Shown: positions 1 through 5,073 of the stretch, one piece after another
Position numbering within the stretch: position 1 is the first letter of the stretch
Layout: each line of letters starts with the position of its first letter
Program-made: the position numbers and the translations under genes
Source of the DNA: an uncultured Erysipelotrichaceae bacterium
Lineage (GTDB): Bacteria; Bacillota_I; Bacilli_A; RF39; UBA660
DNA length: 5,073 nt
Assembly: GCA_902772675.1 (NCBI GenBank)
Contig: CACYBN010000047.1
Location: 1-5,073 of the forward strand
Direction: 5' to 3'
Notes under the pieces: generated by a model
Told to the model about the DNA's origin: nothing
Database searches by the model: none
What the model saw: only the letters and a program-made list of their open reading frames with translations

Positions 1-1040
1 GAATCGTTAGAAGTTCTTCCCTCACCTAGATAAAAAGCTACTAAAATTTGTTTGTTCTTTTCATCTAAAATAATATTATTAGCATCTTTATAAAGTTTAA
101 CTTCTTCTAAAGTATCAGCATTTATAATTCCAGCATATCCAGGCTCACTGAAAATAGAACTTCCAAATATATATTTATTACCATTTAGTTCTACATAACT
201 ATATTCATAATATGGAGTTGTTGTCTTCTTATTAGTATTTAGATCATAAAAATATGTTTCTGCTGCTTGTCCTCCATTAGATGATGTATATTCAATTATA
301 TGATCACTATATTCATTAACTACTGAATCTCCTACTTTCTTTTCTTTAGTTATAATAAAAGAAATATGTCCATCATCATAGAAATCTTCTTCTTTTTGAC
401 CTTCAAAAATATCTTTAAAAGAAAGCTCTAATTCTGTTCTAGTTTCATTTTTGATATCAATCATATATATTTTTCCATCATATACAAATAATTTTCCTTG
501 TTCATCATTTATATATAAACAATCACTATTAATACATCTATAAGCAAAATTATCATCATTAAGAATTATATATCCTGAGTCAGTTATAACATTATAATTA
601 TAAAAACCATCTACTTTATCAGTATCTTGATTTTCATCTCTTTGACCTGGATAACATTCTTTTAAAGTCTTTCCTACACATGTTTGATTAATAGTTTTAG
701 CATTATCTACATCACTTTTATCTGATCCACATCTATATTCATCACAATATATAGTAAATTTAAATCCATTTTTAGGTAATCCACTATACTCTTCATAAGC
801 ATTTTTAATTTTATTATTAACTTTAACTTCTTCTTTTACTTCTTCTTTTTCTTCTTGTTTTGGTTCTTCTTTTTCATCTTCTTTATTAAATAAAAAATAC
901 CAACAACCAACTCCTGCACCAATTAATATAATTAATATGATAATAATAACAGGTAATTTACTTTTCTTCTTTTTAGGTTCCTCTGGTGGTGCTACATACT
1001 TTTGTTCTTCTGGTATTTGTACATTTATATTACTATTCAT
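1..1040 (-). CDS. Single-pass membrane-anchored protein of unknown function (3' end outside window)
   Basis: An open frame of 346 codons runs from ATG at 1038-1040 to the window edge without a stop, so the C-terminus is missing. The start is supported by a GAGGAG ribosome binding site 7-8 nt upstream. I do not recognise the family. The protein begins with a short polar, proline-containing segment (about residues 1-24) and a basic cluster, KKKKSK, at 23-28. One hydrophobic helix follows at about 30-51, then a highly charged Glu/Lys linker at about 53-73 and a long polar domain from about 78 on. The positive charges before the helix predict an N-in, C-out signal anchor, with the large domain outside the cell. 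That domain has six cysteines in loose pairs (99/104, 121/129, 169/174), which could form disulfides. It is rich in Tyr, Asp and Asn, with repeated short beta-like stretches such as LFVYDGKIYMIDI that hint at a propeller-like or other beta-rich ectodomain (inference only). It lies after the tRNA terminator, so it is probably a separate transcription unit. Confidence 0.8.
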   Translation of the reverse strand, partial: MNSNINVQIPEEQKYVAPPEEPKKKKSKLPVIIIILIILIGAGVGCWYFLFNKEDEKEEPKQEEKEEVKEEVKVNNKIKNAYEEYSGLPKNGFKFTIYCDEYRCGSDKSDVDNAKTINQTCVGKTLKECYPGQRDENQDTDKVDGFYNYNVITDSGYIILNDDNFAYRCINSDCLYINDEQGKLFVYDGKIYMIDIKNETRTELELSFKDIFEGQKEEDFYDDGHISFIITKEKKVGDSVVNEYSDHIIEYTSSNGGQAAETYFYDLNTNKKTTTPYYEYSYVELNGNKYIFGSSIFSEPGYAGIINADTLEEVKLYKDANNIILDEKNKQILVAFYLGEGRTSND

Positions 1041-1082
1041 ACAATCACTCCTCTAGTATATAATAACACATAAAGAGAATAT

Positions 1083-1088
1083 ATTATA
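1083..1088 (-). promoter_or_regulatory. Possible -10 element for the membrane-protein gene
   Basis: The minus strand reads TATAAT here, about 43 nt before the start codon and just after the tRNA terminator. That placement suits a promoter for the downstream membrane-protein gene. I see no convincing -35 hexamer at the proper distance, and the region is so AT-rich that a chance TATAAT is quite possible. Confidence 0.3.
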
Positions 1089-1090
1089 TA

Positions 1091-1120
1091 AAATAAAAAA
1101 ATTCCTTAAATAAGGAATTT
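1091..1120 (-). terminator. Intrinsic terminator after tRNA-Arg
   Basis: On the minus strand AAATTCCTT and AAGGAATTT form a 9-bp stem around a 4-nt loop (1099-1120), followed by TTTTATTT. It begins 10 nt after the CCA end of the tRNA and should end the tRNA transcript, as well as any readthrough from the YnbB-like gene, which has no terminator of its own. The stem is AT-rich with only two G-C pairs. Confidence 0.75.
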
Positions 1121-1129
1121 ATTTTTAAG

Positions 1130-1206
<77 letters not shown>

Positions 1207-1230
1207 ATGTATAACTCAGGTACATATTGA

Positions 1231-1259
1231 ATTATACATCAAAAGATTTTATTTTTCAA
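1231..1259 (-). promoter_or_regulatory. SigA-type promoter of tRNA-Arg
   Basis: On the minus strand the -35 hexamer TTGAAA (1254-1259) and the -10 hexamer TATAAT (1231-1236) are separated by exactly 17 nt. The predicted start, near 1224, leaves a leader of under 20 nt before the mature tRNA 5' end. The -35 begins only 7 nt after the stop codon of the upstream PLP-enzyme gene, so the tRNA can be made on its own or by readthrough. Confidence 0.8.
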
Positions 1260-1266
1260 CACTTTT

Positions 1267-2514
1267 TTATTTTTTTAAATCTGATACTGCTTTCATTACT
1301 GCTATTCTACCATATTGATAAGTTAAAGATCCTTGTTGATAAGCTATATATGGTTCTCTTAAAGGCCCATCACATGATAATTCTATTGTATTACCTTGAG
1401 TAAAACATCCAGCTGCCATTATAACTTGATCTTCATATCCAGGCATATCTCCAGGCATAGGTAATGCTTGAGAATCTATTGGACTAGCAGATTGAATACT
1501 TTGACAGTAACTTATTAATTTATCTCTATCTCTAAATACTATATTTTGGACTATATCCGCTCTAGAATCGTTATATTTAGGTTCAACATCAAATCCTAAG
1601 TCTTCAAGTATTTTACTCGTTAAAATAGCTGTTTTTAAAGCTGAAGATACAACGCTTGGAGCAAAAAATATACCTTGAAGTAAATTTCTATTAGCACCTA
1701 AAGTAGGACCTACATCTCTGCCTTCTCCAGGAAGAGTTAATCTTTCTCCTACTAAATCTATTAATTCTTTTCTACCAGCTACATAAGCACCATTTAATGC
1801 TATTCCTCCACCTAAGTTCTTTATTAATGATCCAACCATTATATCAGCACCTACTTCACAAGGTTCTTTAGTACTAACAAATTCACAATAACAGTTATCA
1901 ATCATTACTATTACATCTTTATCTATATTCTTTATAAATGAAATAACCTTTTCCACTTTATCAATAGTTAAACTCTTTCTAGTAGAATATCCTTTACTTC
2001 TTTGAATCTCAATTACTTTAACTTTATTATTCTTTAAATAATTCTCTATTTTTTCATAATCAAAATCATTATCTATTAAATCTATTTGATCATATTTAAT
2101 ACCAAAAGAAGCTAAAGAAGAACTATTTTCTTTAATACCAATAACTTCATGTAAAGTATCATATGGTAATCCAGAAATACTTAATAATAAATCATTAGGT
2201 CTTAATAAAGCAAATAAAGTAGTACTCAAAGCATGAGATCCACTTACAAATTGATTTCTAACAATAGCATCTTCTGCTCCTAGAACATCTGCAAAAACTC
2301 TTTCTATTTTCTCTCTTCCTATATCATCATAACCATATCCAGTAGTACTACCTAAATGAACTTCACTCAAATGATTTCTATGAAAGGCACTTAATACTTT
2401 TAATGAATTATAATTACTTATATTATCTACTTCATTAAAAATATCTTTTAATTCACTTTCAGCTTTTTTTACTAATTCTAGAGATTCTTCATCAATATTA
2501 AACTCTTCTAACAT
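1267..2514 (-). CDS. ynbB: YnbB-like PLP-dependent enzyme (methionine gamma-lyase-like family), probable EF-P modification protein
   Basis: This 415-residue protein matches the complete fold-type I PLP family often labelled methionine gamma-lyase family or aluminium resistance protein (B. subtilis YnbB). Visible hallmarks in order are HLGSTTGYGYDDIGRE (53-68), RNQFVSGSHA (86-95), SGLPYDTLHEV (114-124), EIQRSKGYSTRKSL (169-182), MIDNCYCEF (204-212, with Asp206 placed to bind the PLP ring nitrogen) and GSLIKNLGGG (228-237, with Lys232 as the probable Schiff-base lysine). C-terminal family stretches include PGEGRDVGPT and DGPLREPY. In B. subtilis ynbB is required for the 5-aminopentanol modification of EF-P Lys32. 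The exact reaction is not settled, as far as I know. The start codon overlaps the stop of the SDR gene as TAATG, so translation is probably coupled. A GGAGG lies 12 nt upstream, a rather long spacing. Lying two genes after efp supports the EF-P role. A true methionine gamma-lyase or C-S lyase role is the less likely alternative. Confidence 0.9.
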   Translation of the reverse strand: MLEEFNIDEESLELVKKAESELKDIFNEVDNISNYNSLKVLSAFHRNHLSEVHLGSTTGYGYDDIGREKIERVFADVLGAEDAIVRNQFVSGSHALSTTLFALLRPNDLLLSISGLPYDTLHEVIGIKENSSSLASFGIKYDQIDLIDNDFDYEKIENYLKNNKVKVIEIQRSKGYSTRKSLTIDKVEKVISFIKNIDKDVIVMIDNCYCEFVSTKEPCEVGADIMVGSLIKNLGGGIALNGAYVAGRKELIDLVGERLTLPGEGRDVGPTLGANRNLLQGIFFAPSVVSSALKTAILTSKILEDLGFDVEPKYNDSRADIVQNIVFRDRDKLISYCQSIQSASPIDSQALPMPGDMPGYEDQVIMAAGCFTQGNTIELSCDGPLREPYIAYQQGSLTYQYGRIAVMKAVSDLKK

Positions 2515-3254
2515 TATATCTTATATCCTCCATCTATTGTTATAAGTTCTCCATTAATATATTTAGCTTCATCACTTGCTAAGAAATATACTACATTAGC
2601 TATTTCTTCTGGTTTAGCAAATCTATTTAAAGCTATATTTTTTGATTCTTCTTCTACTAATTTTCCATCTAATGATTTATTTAACTCATCTATTTTCTCA
2701 GTTAATACCCATCCAGGAAGCACTGCATTAACATTTATATTAGGTGATAGCTTTGCTAAATCTTTAGTAAATATATTAATACTAGCTTTAGACATATCAT
2801 ATTCTAAAGTATTAATATCTCCAGCTACAGTACTATTATTAGAAGAAATATTAATAATACTACCACCAGTATTTATCATTGATTTAATAACCATCTTAGT
2901 TATTAAAAAAGTCCCATATACATTAACATTAAATATTCTAGTAAATGATTCTTTACTCTTATCGAAGAAATCACTACTCTCTTCAATACCAACATTATTA
3001 ACAAGAATATCTATTCCACCAAAAGAATCTATTATTTTAGAAACTACTTCTTCAATTTCTTTATCATCAGATAAATCTAAATGAACAATCATAGACTTTA
3101 TATCAAACTTATCTACTTCTTCTTTTAGTTTATTTGCTCTTTCATAATCATCTTTATATGTAATAACTACATTATATCCATTACTTGCAAATTTTCTTAT
3201 ACAAGCAGCTCCTATTCCTTTAGAACTACCTGTTACTAAAACTGTTTTCCTCAT
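2514..3254 (-). CDS. ymfI: Short-chain dehydrogenase/reductase, probable EF-P 5-aminopentanone reductase (YmfI-like)
   Basis: This is a classical SDR of 246 residues, normal length for the family and complete. The Rossmann cofactor motif TGSSKGIG is at 8-15 and the NNVG structural motif (usually NNAG) at 86-89. The catalytic residues are Asn111, Ser138 (or Ser137), Tyr152 and Lys156 in YDMSK. The region VNAVLPGWVLT (175-185) and the C-terminal INGELITIDGGY are also typical. Arg and Lys residues that would prefer NADPH are not obvious, so cofactor choice is open. By motif alone it would be called FabG (3-oxoacyl-ACP reductase), but no other fatty-acid gene is nearby. The neighbours efp and ynbB instead suggest the role of B. 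subtilis YmfI, which reduces the ketone of 5-aminopentanone on EF-P Lys32 to the alcohol. The SDR class is certain; the YmfI assignment rests on context. AGGAGG at 3261-3266, 6 nt before ATG, fixes the start. There is almost no room for its own promoter after the hairpin that follows efp. Confidence 0.85.
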   Translation of the reverse strand: MRKTVLVTGSSKGIGAACIRKFASNGYNVVITYKDDYERANKLKEEVDKFDIKSMIVHLDLSDDKEIEEVVSKIIDSFGGIDILVNNVGIEESSDFFDKSKESFTRIFNVNVYGTFLITKMVIKSMINTGGSIINISSNNSTVAGDINTLEYDMSKASINIFTKDLAKLSPNINVNAVLPGWVLTEKIDELNKSLDGKLVEEESKNIALNRFAKPEEIANVVYFLASDEAKYINGELITIDGGYKI

Positions 3255-3260
3255 TTTATT

Positions 3261-3266
3261 CCTCCT
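3261..3266 (-). promoter_or_regulatory. Shine-Dalgarno of the SDR gene, abutting the efp hairpin
   Basis: A perfect AGGAGG lies 6 nt before the SDR start codon. Only four bases separate it from the run of U residues that follows the hairpin at the end of efp. A transcript that passes the hairpin therefore presents this site immediately. Confidence 0.85.
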
Positions 3267-3268
3267 AA

Positions 3269-3294
3269 GAAAAAAAGAGCTTAATTAAGCTCTT
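3269..3294 (-). terminator. Terminator or attenuator hairpin overlapping the efp stop codon
   Basis: On the minus strand AAGAGCTT, loop AATT and AAGCTCTT form a perfect 8-bp stem (3275-3294) followed by a run of U residues (TTCTT after the stem's own final T residues). The TAA of efp (3285-3287) lies in the first arm and loop, so ribosomes finishing efp would cover it. The downstream SDR starts only 30 nt after efp, and I see no SigA promoter in the 3' end of efp. The structure therefore probably acts as a partial terminator that lowers expression of the two downstream enzyme genes. Confidence 0.75.
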
Positions 3295-3842
3295 GATGAA
3301 TATTTACCATCAGCAGTTGTTACTAAAATAGTTTCTCCTTCATTAATGAATAATGGAACCTTAACAACTAATCCATTCTCAAGTGTTGCATCTTTCATTG
3401 CACTACTTGTAGTATTTCCTTTAACTGCAGGTTCAGTAGCAGTTACTACATATTCAACTTTATCAGGTAAAACTACACCAATAACTTCCCCTTCATACAT
3501 AGTTAAATATAAAGTTATATTTTCTTTTAAATATTTTATATCATCACCAATAGAGTCTTTGCTAACCCCAATTTGGTCATAAGTTTGCATATTCATGAAA
3601 TAATAAGTATCATCTTGGGAATATAAATATTGCATTTCTCTTCTTTCAACTCTAGCAGCCTCTACTTTAACACCAGCGTTAAAAGTTGTTTCAATAGTTG
3701 TACCATTCTTAATATTTTTTAATTTACAACGTACAAAGGCAGAACCTTTACCAGGCTTAACATGTTGAAATTCAATAACAGTATAAATATTATTATCGAT
3801 TTTAATTGTTAATCCATTTTTAAAATCATTTACATTTATCAT
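3285..3842 (-). CDS. efp: Translation elongation factor P
   Basis: EF-P binds between the P and E sites of stalled ribosomes and promotes peptide-bond formation at consecutive prolines. The protein has 185 residues, the normal length, with the three expected domains. The N-terminal KOW-like domain (about 1-63) carries the exposed loop HVKPGKGSAF at 27-36. Lys32, codon 3747-3749, is the residue that is modified in other bacteria (beta-lysyl in E. coli, 5-aminopentanol in B. subtilis). The KPGKG loop is intact. The OB domains follow, with the family stretch MNMQTYDQI at 84-92 and the C-terminal signature region from GNTTSSAMKDATLENG to VKVPLFINEGE. The ATG at 3840-3842 has AGGAAGG 10 nt upstream. 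It lies 19 nt after rpmG and probably shares that gene's promoter. The SDR and YnbB-like genes downstream are candidates for modifying Lys32. Confidence 0.98.
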   Translation of the reverse strand: MINVNDFKNGLTIKIDNNIYTVIEFQHVKPGKGSAFVRCKLKNIKNGTTIETTFNAGVKVEAARVERREMQYLYSQDDTYYFMNMQTYDQIGVSKDSIGDDIKYLKENITLYLTMYEGEVIGVVLPDKVEYVVTATEPAVKGNTTSSAMKDATLENGLVVKVPLFINEGETILVTTADGKYSSRA

Positions 3843-3861
3843 AAATTAGTTTCCTTCCTAA

Positions 3862-4026
3862 TTATTTTTTCTCTCTATGTAATGTATGTTTTTGACATTT
3901 AGAACAATATTTTTTTAATTCTAAACGTTCTGTAGTATTTTTTACATTCTTTTCTACACGATAATTTTCATTATTACATTCAGTACAAACTAAAGTTTTA
4001 TATTGTCTGTTTCCTACTTTTGCCAT
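3862..4026 (-). CDS. rpmG: 50S ribosomal protein L33, zinc-binding form
   Basis: This is a small basic protein of 54 residues starting MAKVGNRQYKTLVCTEC. L33 is a component of the large ribosomal subunit near the E site. Four cysteines in two CxxC pairs (Cys14, Cys17, Cys41, Cys44) make this the zinc-containing (C+) type. The middle part, with ENYRVEKNVKNTTERLELKKYC, and the end, KHTLHREKK, are typical of the family. The start ATG is at 4024-4026, with AGGAGG at 4033-4038 spaced by 6 nt. It is the first gene of the unit and sits only about 20 nt after a predicted transcription start. The efp start follows 19 nt after its TAA, so the two are probably transcribed together. Confidence 0.96.
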   Translation of the reverse strand: MAKVGNRQYKTLVCTECNNENYRVEKNVKNTTERLELKKYCSKCQKHTLHREKK

Positions 4027-4148
4027 AATATCCCTCCTCATTTCTCTTGTATTATACCAAATAATTAATATTTTGCCAAAGGTTTTTTACTACCAAAAGC
4101 TAAATGCATATCTACTTTATTACAAAATCATAAAAAAGTAAATAAAAA
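4027..4148. other. Intergenic region between deoD and rpmG
   Basis: This 122-nt gap holds the rpmG ribosome binding site and the rpmG-efp promoter in its lower half. The half next to deoD is AT-rich and contains only a weak imperfect hairpin (4114-4139) with one G-C pair and no U-tract after it. I see no riboswitch or small gene. Confidence 0.6.
4051..4079 (-). promoter_or_regulatory. SigA-type promoter of the rpmG-efp unit, with extended -10
   Basis: On the minus strand the -35 TTGGCA (4074-4079) and the -10 TATAAT (4051-4056) are separated by exactly 17 nt. The -10 is preceded by TGG, giving an extended TGnTATAAT. The predicted start, near 4044, gives a short leader holding the AGGAGG of rpmG. 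It is the strongest promoter in the window and probably drives rpmG and efp and, by readthrough, the SDR and YnbB-like genes. Confidence 0.88.
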
Positions 4149-4883
4149 TTAAGATTTTATTAAAGATTCTAGTCCTAAAACTATCATTTTATCTAAAGCT
4201 TGTTCTCTATCTTTAGGACTTACTACTTTATCTGTAAATTTAGAATCCACTATAGTTATAATAGCAGCTGCTTCCCTATCAAAGTGATTAGCAGTAGTAA
4301 ATAGACCGAATGATTCCATTTCTTCTACCATAGGTGTAACATATTCTGGAAGTCTTTTATCTATTGCTTCTATATCACAATAAGGTGTAAATACATCAGT
4401 AGTTAAAATATTTCCTACATGAATATTTAAACCTTCATTTTTAGCTTCTTCTAGAATAATATCATTTAAATTCTTGCTTGGTTTAACTAGATGAGTTAAT
4501 TGTCCATTAAATTGTAATCCAAAAGTACTTTCAGAATATGCACAATCTCCAAGAACAATTTCATTTAAATCAAGTGGTACTACTCCAGCTCCACCTGTAC
4601 CTATTCTTATTATTTTTTTAACATTAAAATAGTAATATAATTCGAATGCATAAATACCAATAGATGGAACTCCCATACCATGTCCCATAACAGTGATTCT
4701 TTTTCCTTTATAATATCCAGTATATGCATACATATTTCTAAGATCATTTACTAGTTTATAATCATCTAAATATTTTTCAGCAATATACTTGCTTCTTAAA
4801 GGATCTCCAGACATTAAAACAACATCTGCAATATCATCTTTACTTTCACATATAATATGTAATGGTTCTTTTTGTGGTTTCAT
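4149..4883 (-). CDS. deoD: Purine nucleoside phosphorylase, DeoD type
   Basis: This cytoplasmic enzyme splits purine (deoxy)nucleosides with phosphate into base and (deoxy)ribose-1-phosphate, in purine salvage. The 244 residues cover the whole DeoD family length. Hallmarks in order are His9 near the N-terminus (the phosphate-site histidine donated by a neighbouring subunit), GDPLRSKYIAE (26-36), MGHGMGVPS (66-74), RIGTGGA (93-99, with phosphate-binding Arg93 and Thr96), EEMES (187-191, with ribose-binding Met189 and Glu190), and Asp213 with Arg226, corresponding to the catalytic Asp204/Arg217 pair of the E. coli enzyme. Two small departures are visible: Gly where RIGTCGA-type enzymes have Cys, and VDSKF where SDH is usual. 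ATG at 4881-4883 is preceded by AAGGAG 5 nt upstream. It begins 15 nt after the upstream zinc-ribbon gene, so it is probably in that operon. I found no convincing terminator after it. Confidence 0.95.
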   Translation of the reverse strand: MKPQKEPLHIICESKDDIADVVLMSGDPLRSKYIAEKYLDDYKLVNDLRNMYAYTGYYKGKRITVMGHGMGVPSIGIYAFELYYYFNVKKIIRIGTGGAGVVPLDLNEIVLGDCAYSESTFGLQFNGQLTHLVKPSKNLNDIILEEAKNEGLNIHVGNILTTDVFTPYCDIEAIDKRLPEYVTPMVEEMESFGLFTTANHFDREAAAIITIVDSKFTDKVVSPKDREQALDKMIVLGLESLIKS

Positions 4884-4898
4884 ATTTTCTCCTTTTTA

Positions 4899-5073
4899 TT
4901 ATCCTCTTTCATCACAAGCAATCATTTTCCACGCTTTTAAATTAATTCTATTAACTGTAGAATTACAATAACTACATACACCATCCAATCTAGTAAGTGC
5001 TGCCCCACAATTTGGACAATGTACTGAAAAAGATAATTGTTTATTATCAAATTTATTCTCATCATAAACATAA
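4899..5073 (-). CDS. C-terminal end of a zinc-ribbon protein (5' end outside window)
   Basis: An open frame enters from the high-coordinate edge and stops with TAA at 4899-4901, giving 57 visible residues. They contain a zinc ribbon, CPNCGAAL followed eleven residues later by CSYC (cysteines at visible positions 19, 22, 33 and 36), then a short tail with RINLKAWKMIACDERG. Such ribbons occur at the ends of many Firmicutes membrane-linked or Tim44-like proteins, but the visible part is too short to name the family. The use of the frame is supported by the ribbon itself and by the 15-nt gap to deoD, which holds the deoD ribosome binding site. It is likely co-transcribed with deoD. Its promoter lies outside the window. 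Confidence 0.82.
   Translation of the reverse strand, partial: YVYDENKFDNKQLSFSVHCPNCGAALTRLDGVCSYCNSTVNRINLKAWKMIACDERG

Noticed and set aside
903..912. Cys46 at the end of the hydrophobic segment, considered as a lipobox
   Set aside because: The preceding residues G-V-G do not fit a lipobox, and the hydrophobic helix continues past the Cys (WYFLF), so a signal anchor is more likely.
1207..1225. Short inverted repeat ATGTA / TACAT in the tRNA leader
   Set aside because: Only five A/T-rich pairs; expected by chance and with no partner element suggesting a T-box or riboswitch.
2514..3254. SDR as a fatty-acid FabG
   Set aside because: Motifs alone allow it, but no other fatty-acid synthesis gene is near and it sits between efp and ynbB, so the YmfI role is preferred; not excluded.
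3346..3582. Plus-strand open frame of 78 codons inside efp
   Set aside because: It lies antisense within the certain efp gene, has no ribosome binding site that I can see and no recognisable domain.
4114..4139. Imperfect inverted repeat ACTTTATTA / TAAAAAAGT after deoD, considered as a terminator
   Set aside because: It has one G-C pair, a mismatch and no U-tract following on the minus strand, so it is no better than chance in this AT-rich spacer.
4789..4971. Plus-strand open frame of 60 codons across the deoD start
   Set aside because: It is antisense to deoD and the zinc-ribbon gene, both of which have family motifs; its composition looks like a shadow frame.

Overview
The window is strongly AT-rich, and every recognisable gene lies on the minus strand, so it is read here from high to low coordinates. 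Shine-Dalgarno sequences close to AGGAGG, SigA-like promoters, short intergenic gaps, TAA stops throughout and a tRNA with an encoded CCA point to a low-GC Firmicute. I would guess an uncultured, Bacilli-related gut lineage, but the sequence alone does not fix the taxon. No in-frame TGA is seen and tryptophan is TGG, so the standard bacterial code fits.

Layout in transcription order: (1) the 3' end of a zinc-ribbon protein (5073-4899), followed 15 nt later by deoD, a purine nucleoside phosphorylase (4883-4149). (2) A 122-nt gap carrying a very good SigA promoter with an extended -10 (4051-4079). (3) rpmG (ribosomal protein L33, 4026-3862) and efp (elongation factor P, 3842-3285), 19 nt apart. 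(4) A hairpin with a U-tract that overlaps the efp stop codon and abuts the next ribosome binding site. (5) A short-chain dehydrogenase (3254-2514) and a PLP-dependent enzyme of the YnbB / methionine gamma-lyase-like family (2514-1267), which overlap by one base. (6) tRNA-Arg(UCU) with its own promoter and an intrinsic terminator. (7) A membrane-anchored protein of unknown function that runs off the low-coordinate edge (1040-1).

The most interesting part is the run efp, SDR, YnbB-like. In Bacillus subtilis, EF-P carries a 5-aminopentanol group on Lys32. Genetic and mass-spectrometry work there showed that ynbB, ymfI (an SDR, the 5-aminopentanone reductase) and gsaB are required for it, and as I recall these genes are not clustered with efp in that organism. 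Here an EF-P with the KPGKG loop and Lys32 is followed directly by a YmfI-type SDR candidate and a YnbB homologue. I infer an EF-P post-translational modification operon. On this reading the SDR, which would otherwise be called FabG, and the PLP enzyme, often called an aluminium-resistance or methionine gamma-lyase protein, act on EF-P. A terminator-like hairpin between efp and the two enzyme genes would give much EF-P and little modifying enzyme.

The remaining genes (L33, deoD, tRNA-Arg) are ordinary housekeeping functions. The two edge genes are not identified beyond their visible domains.
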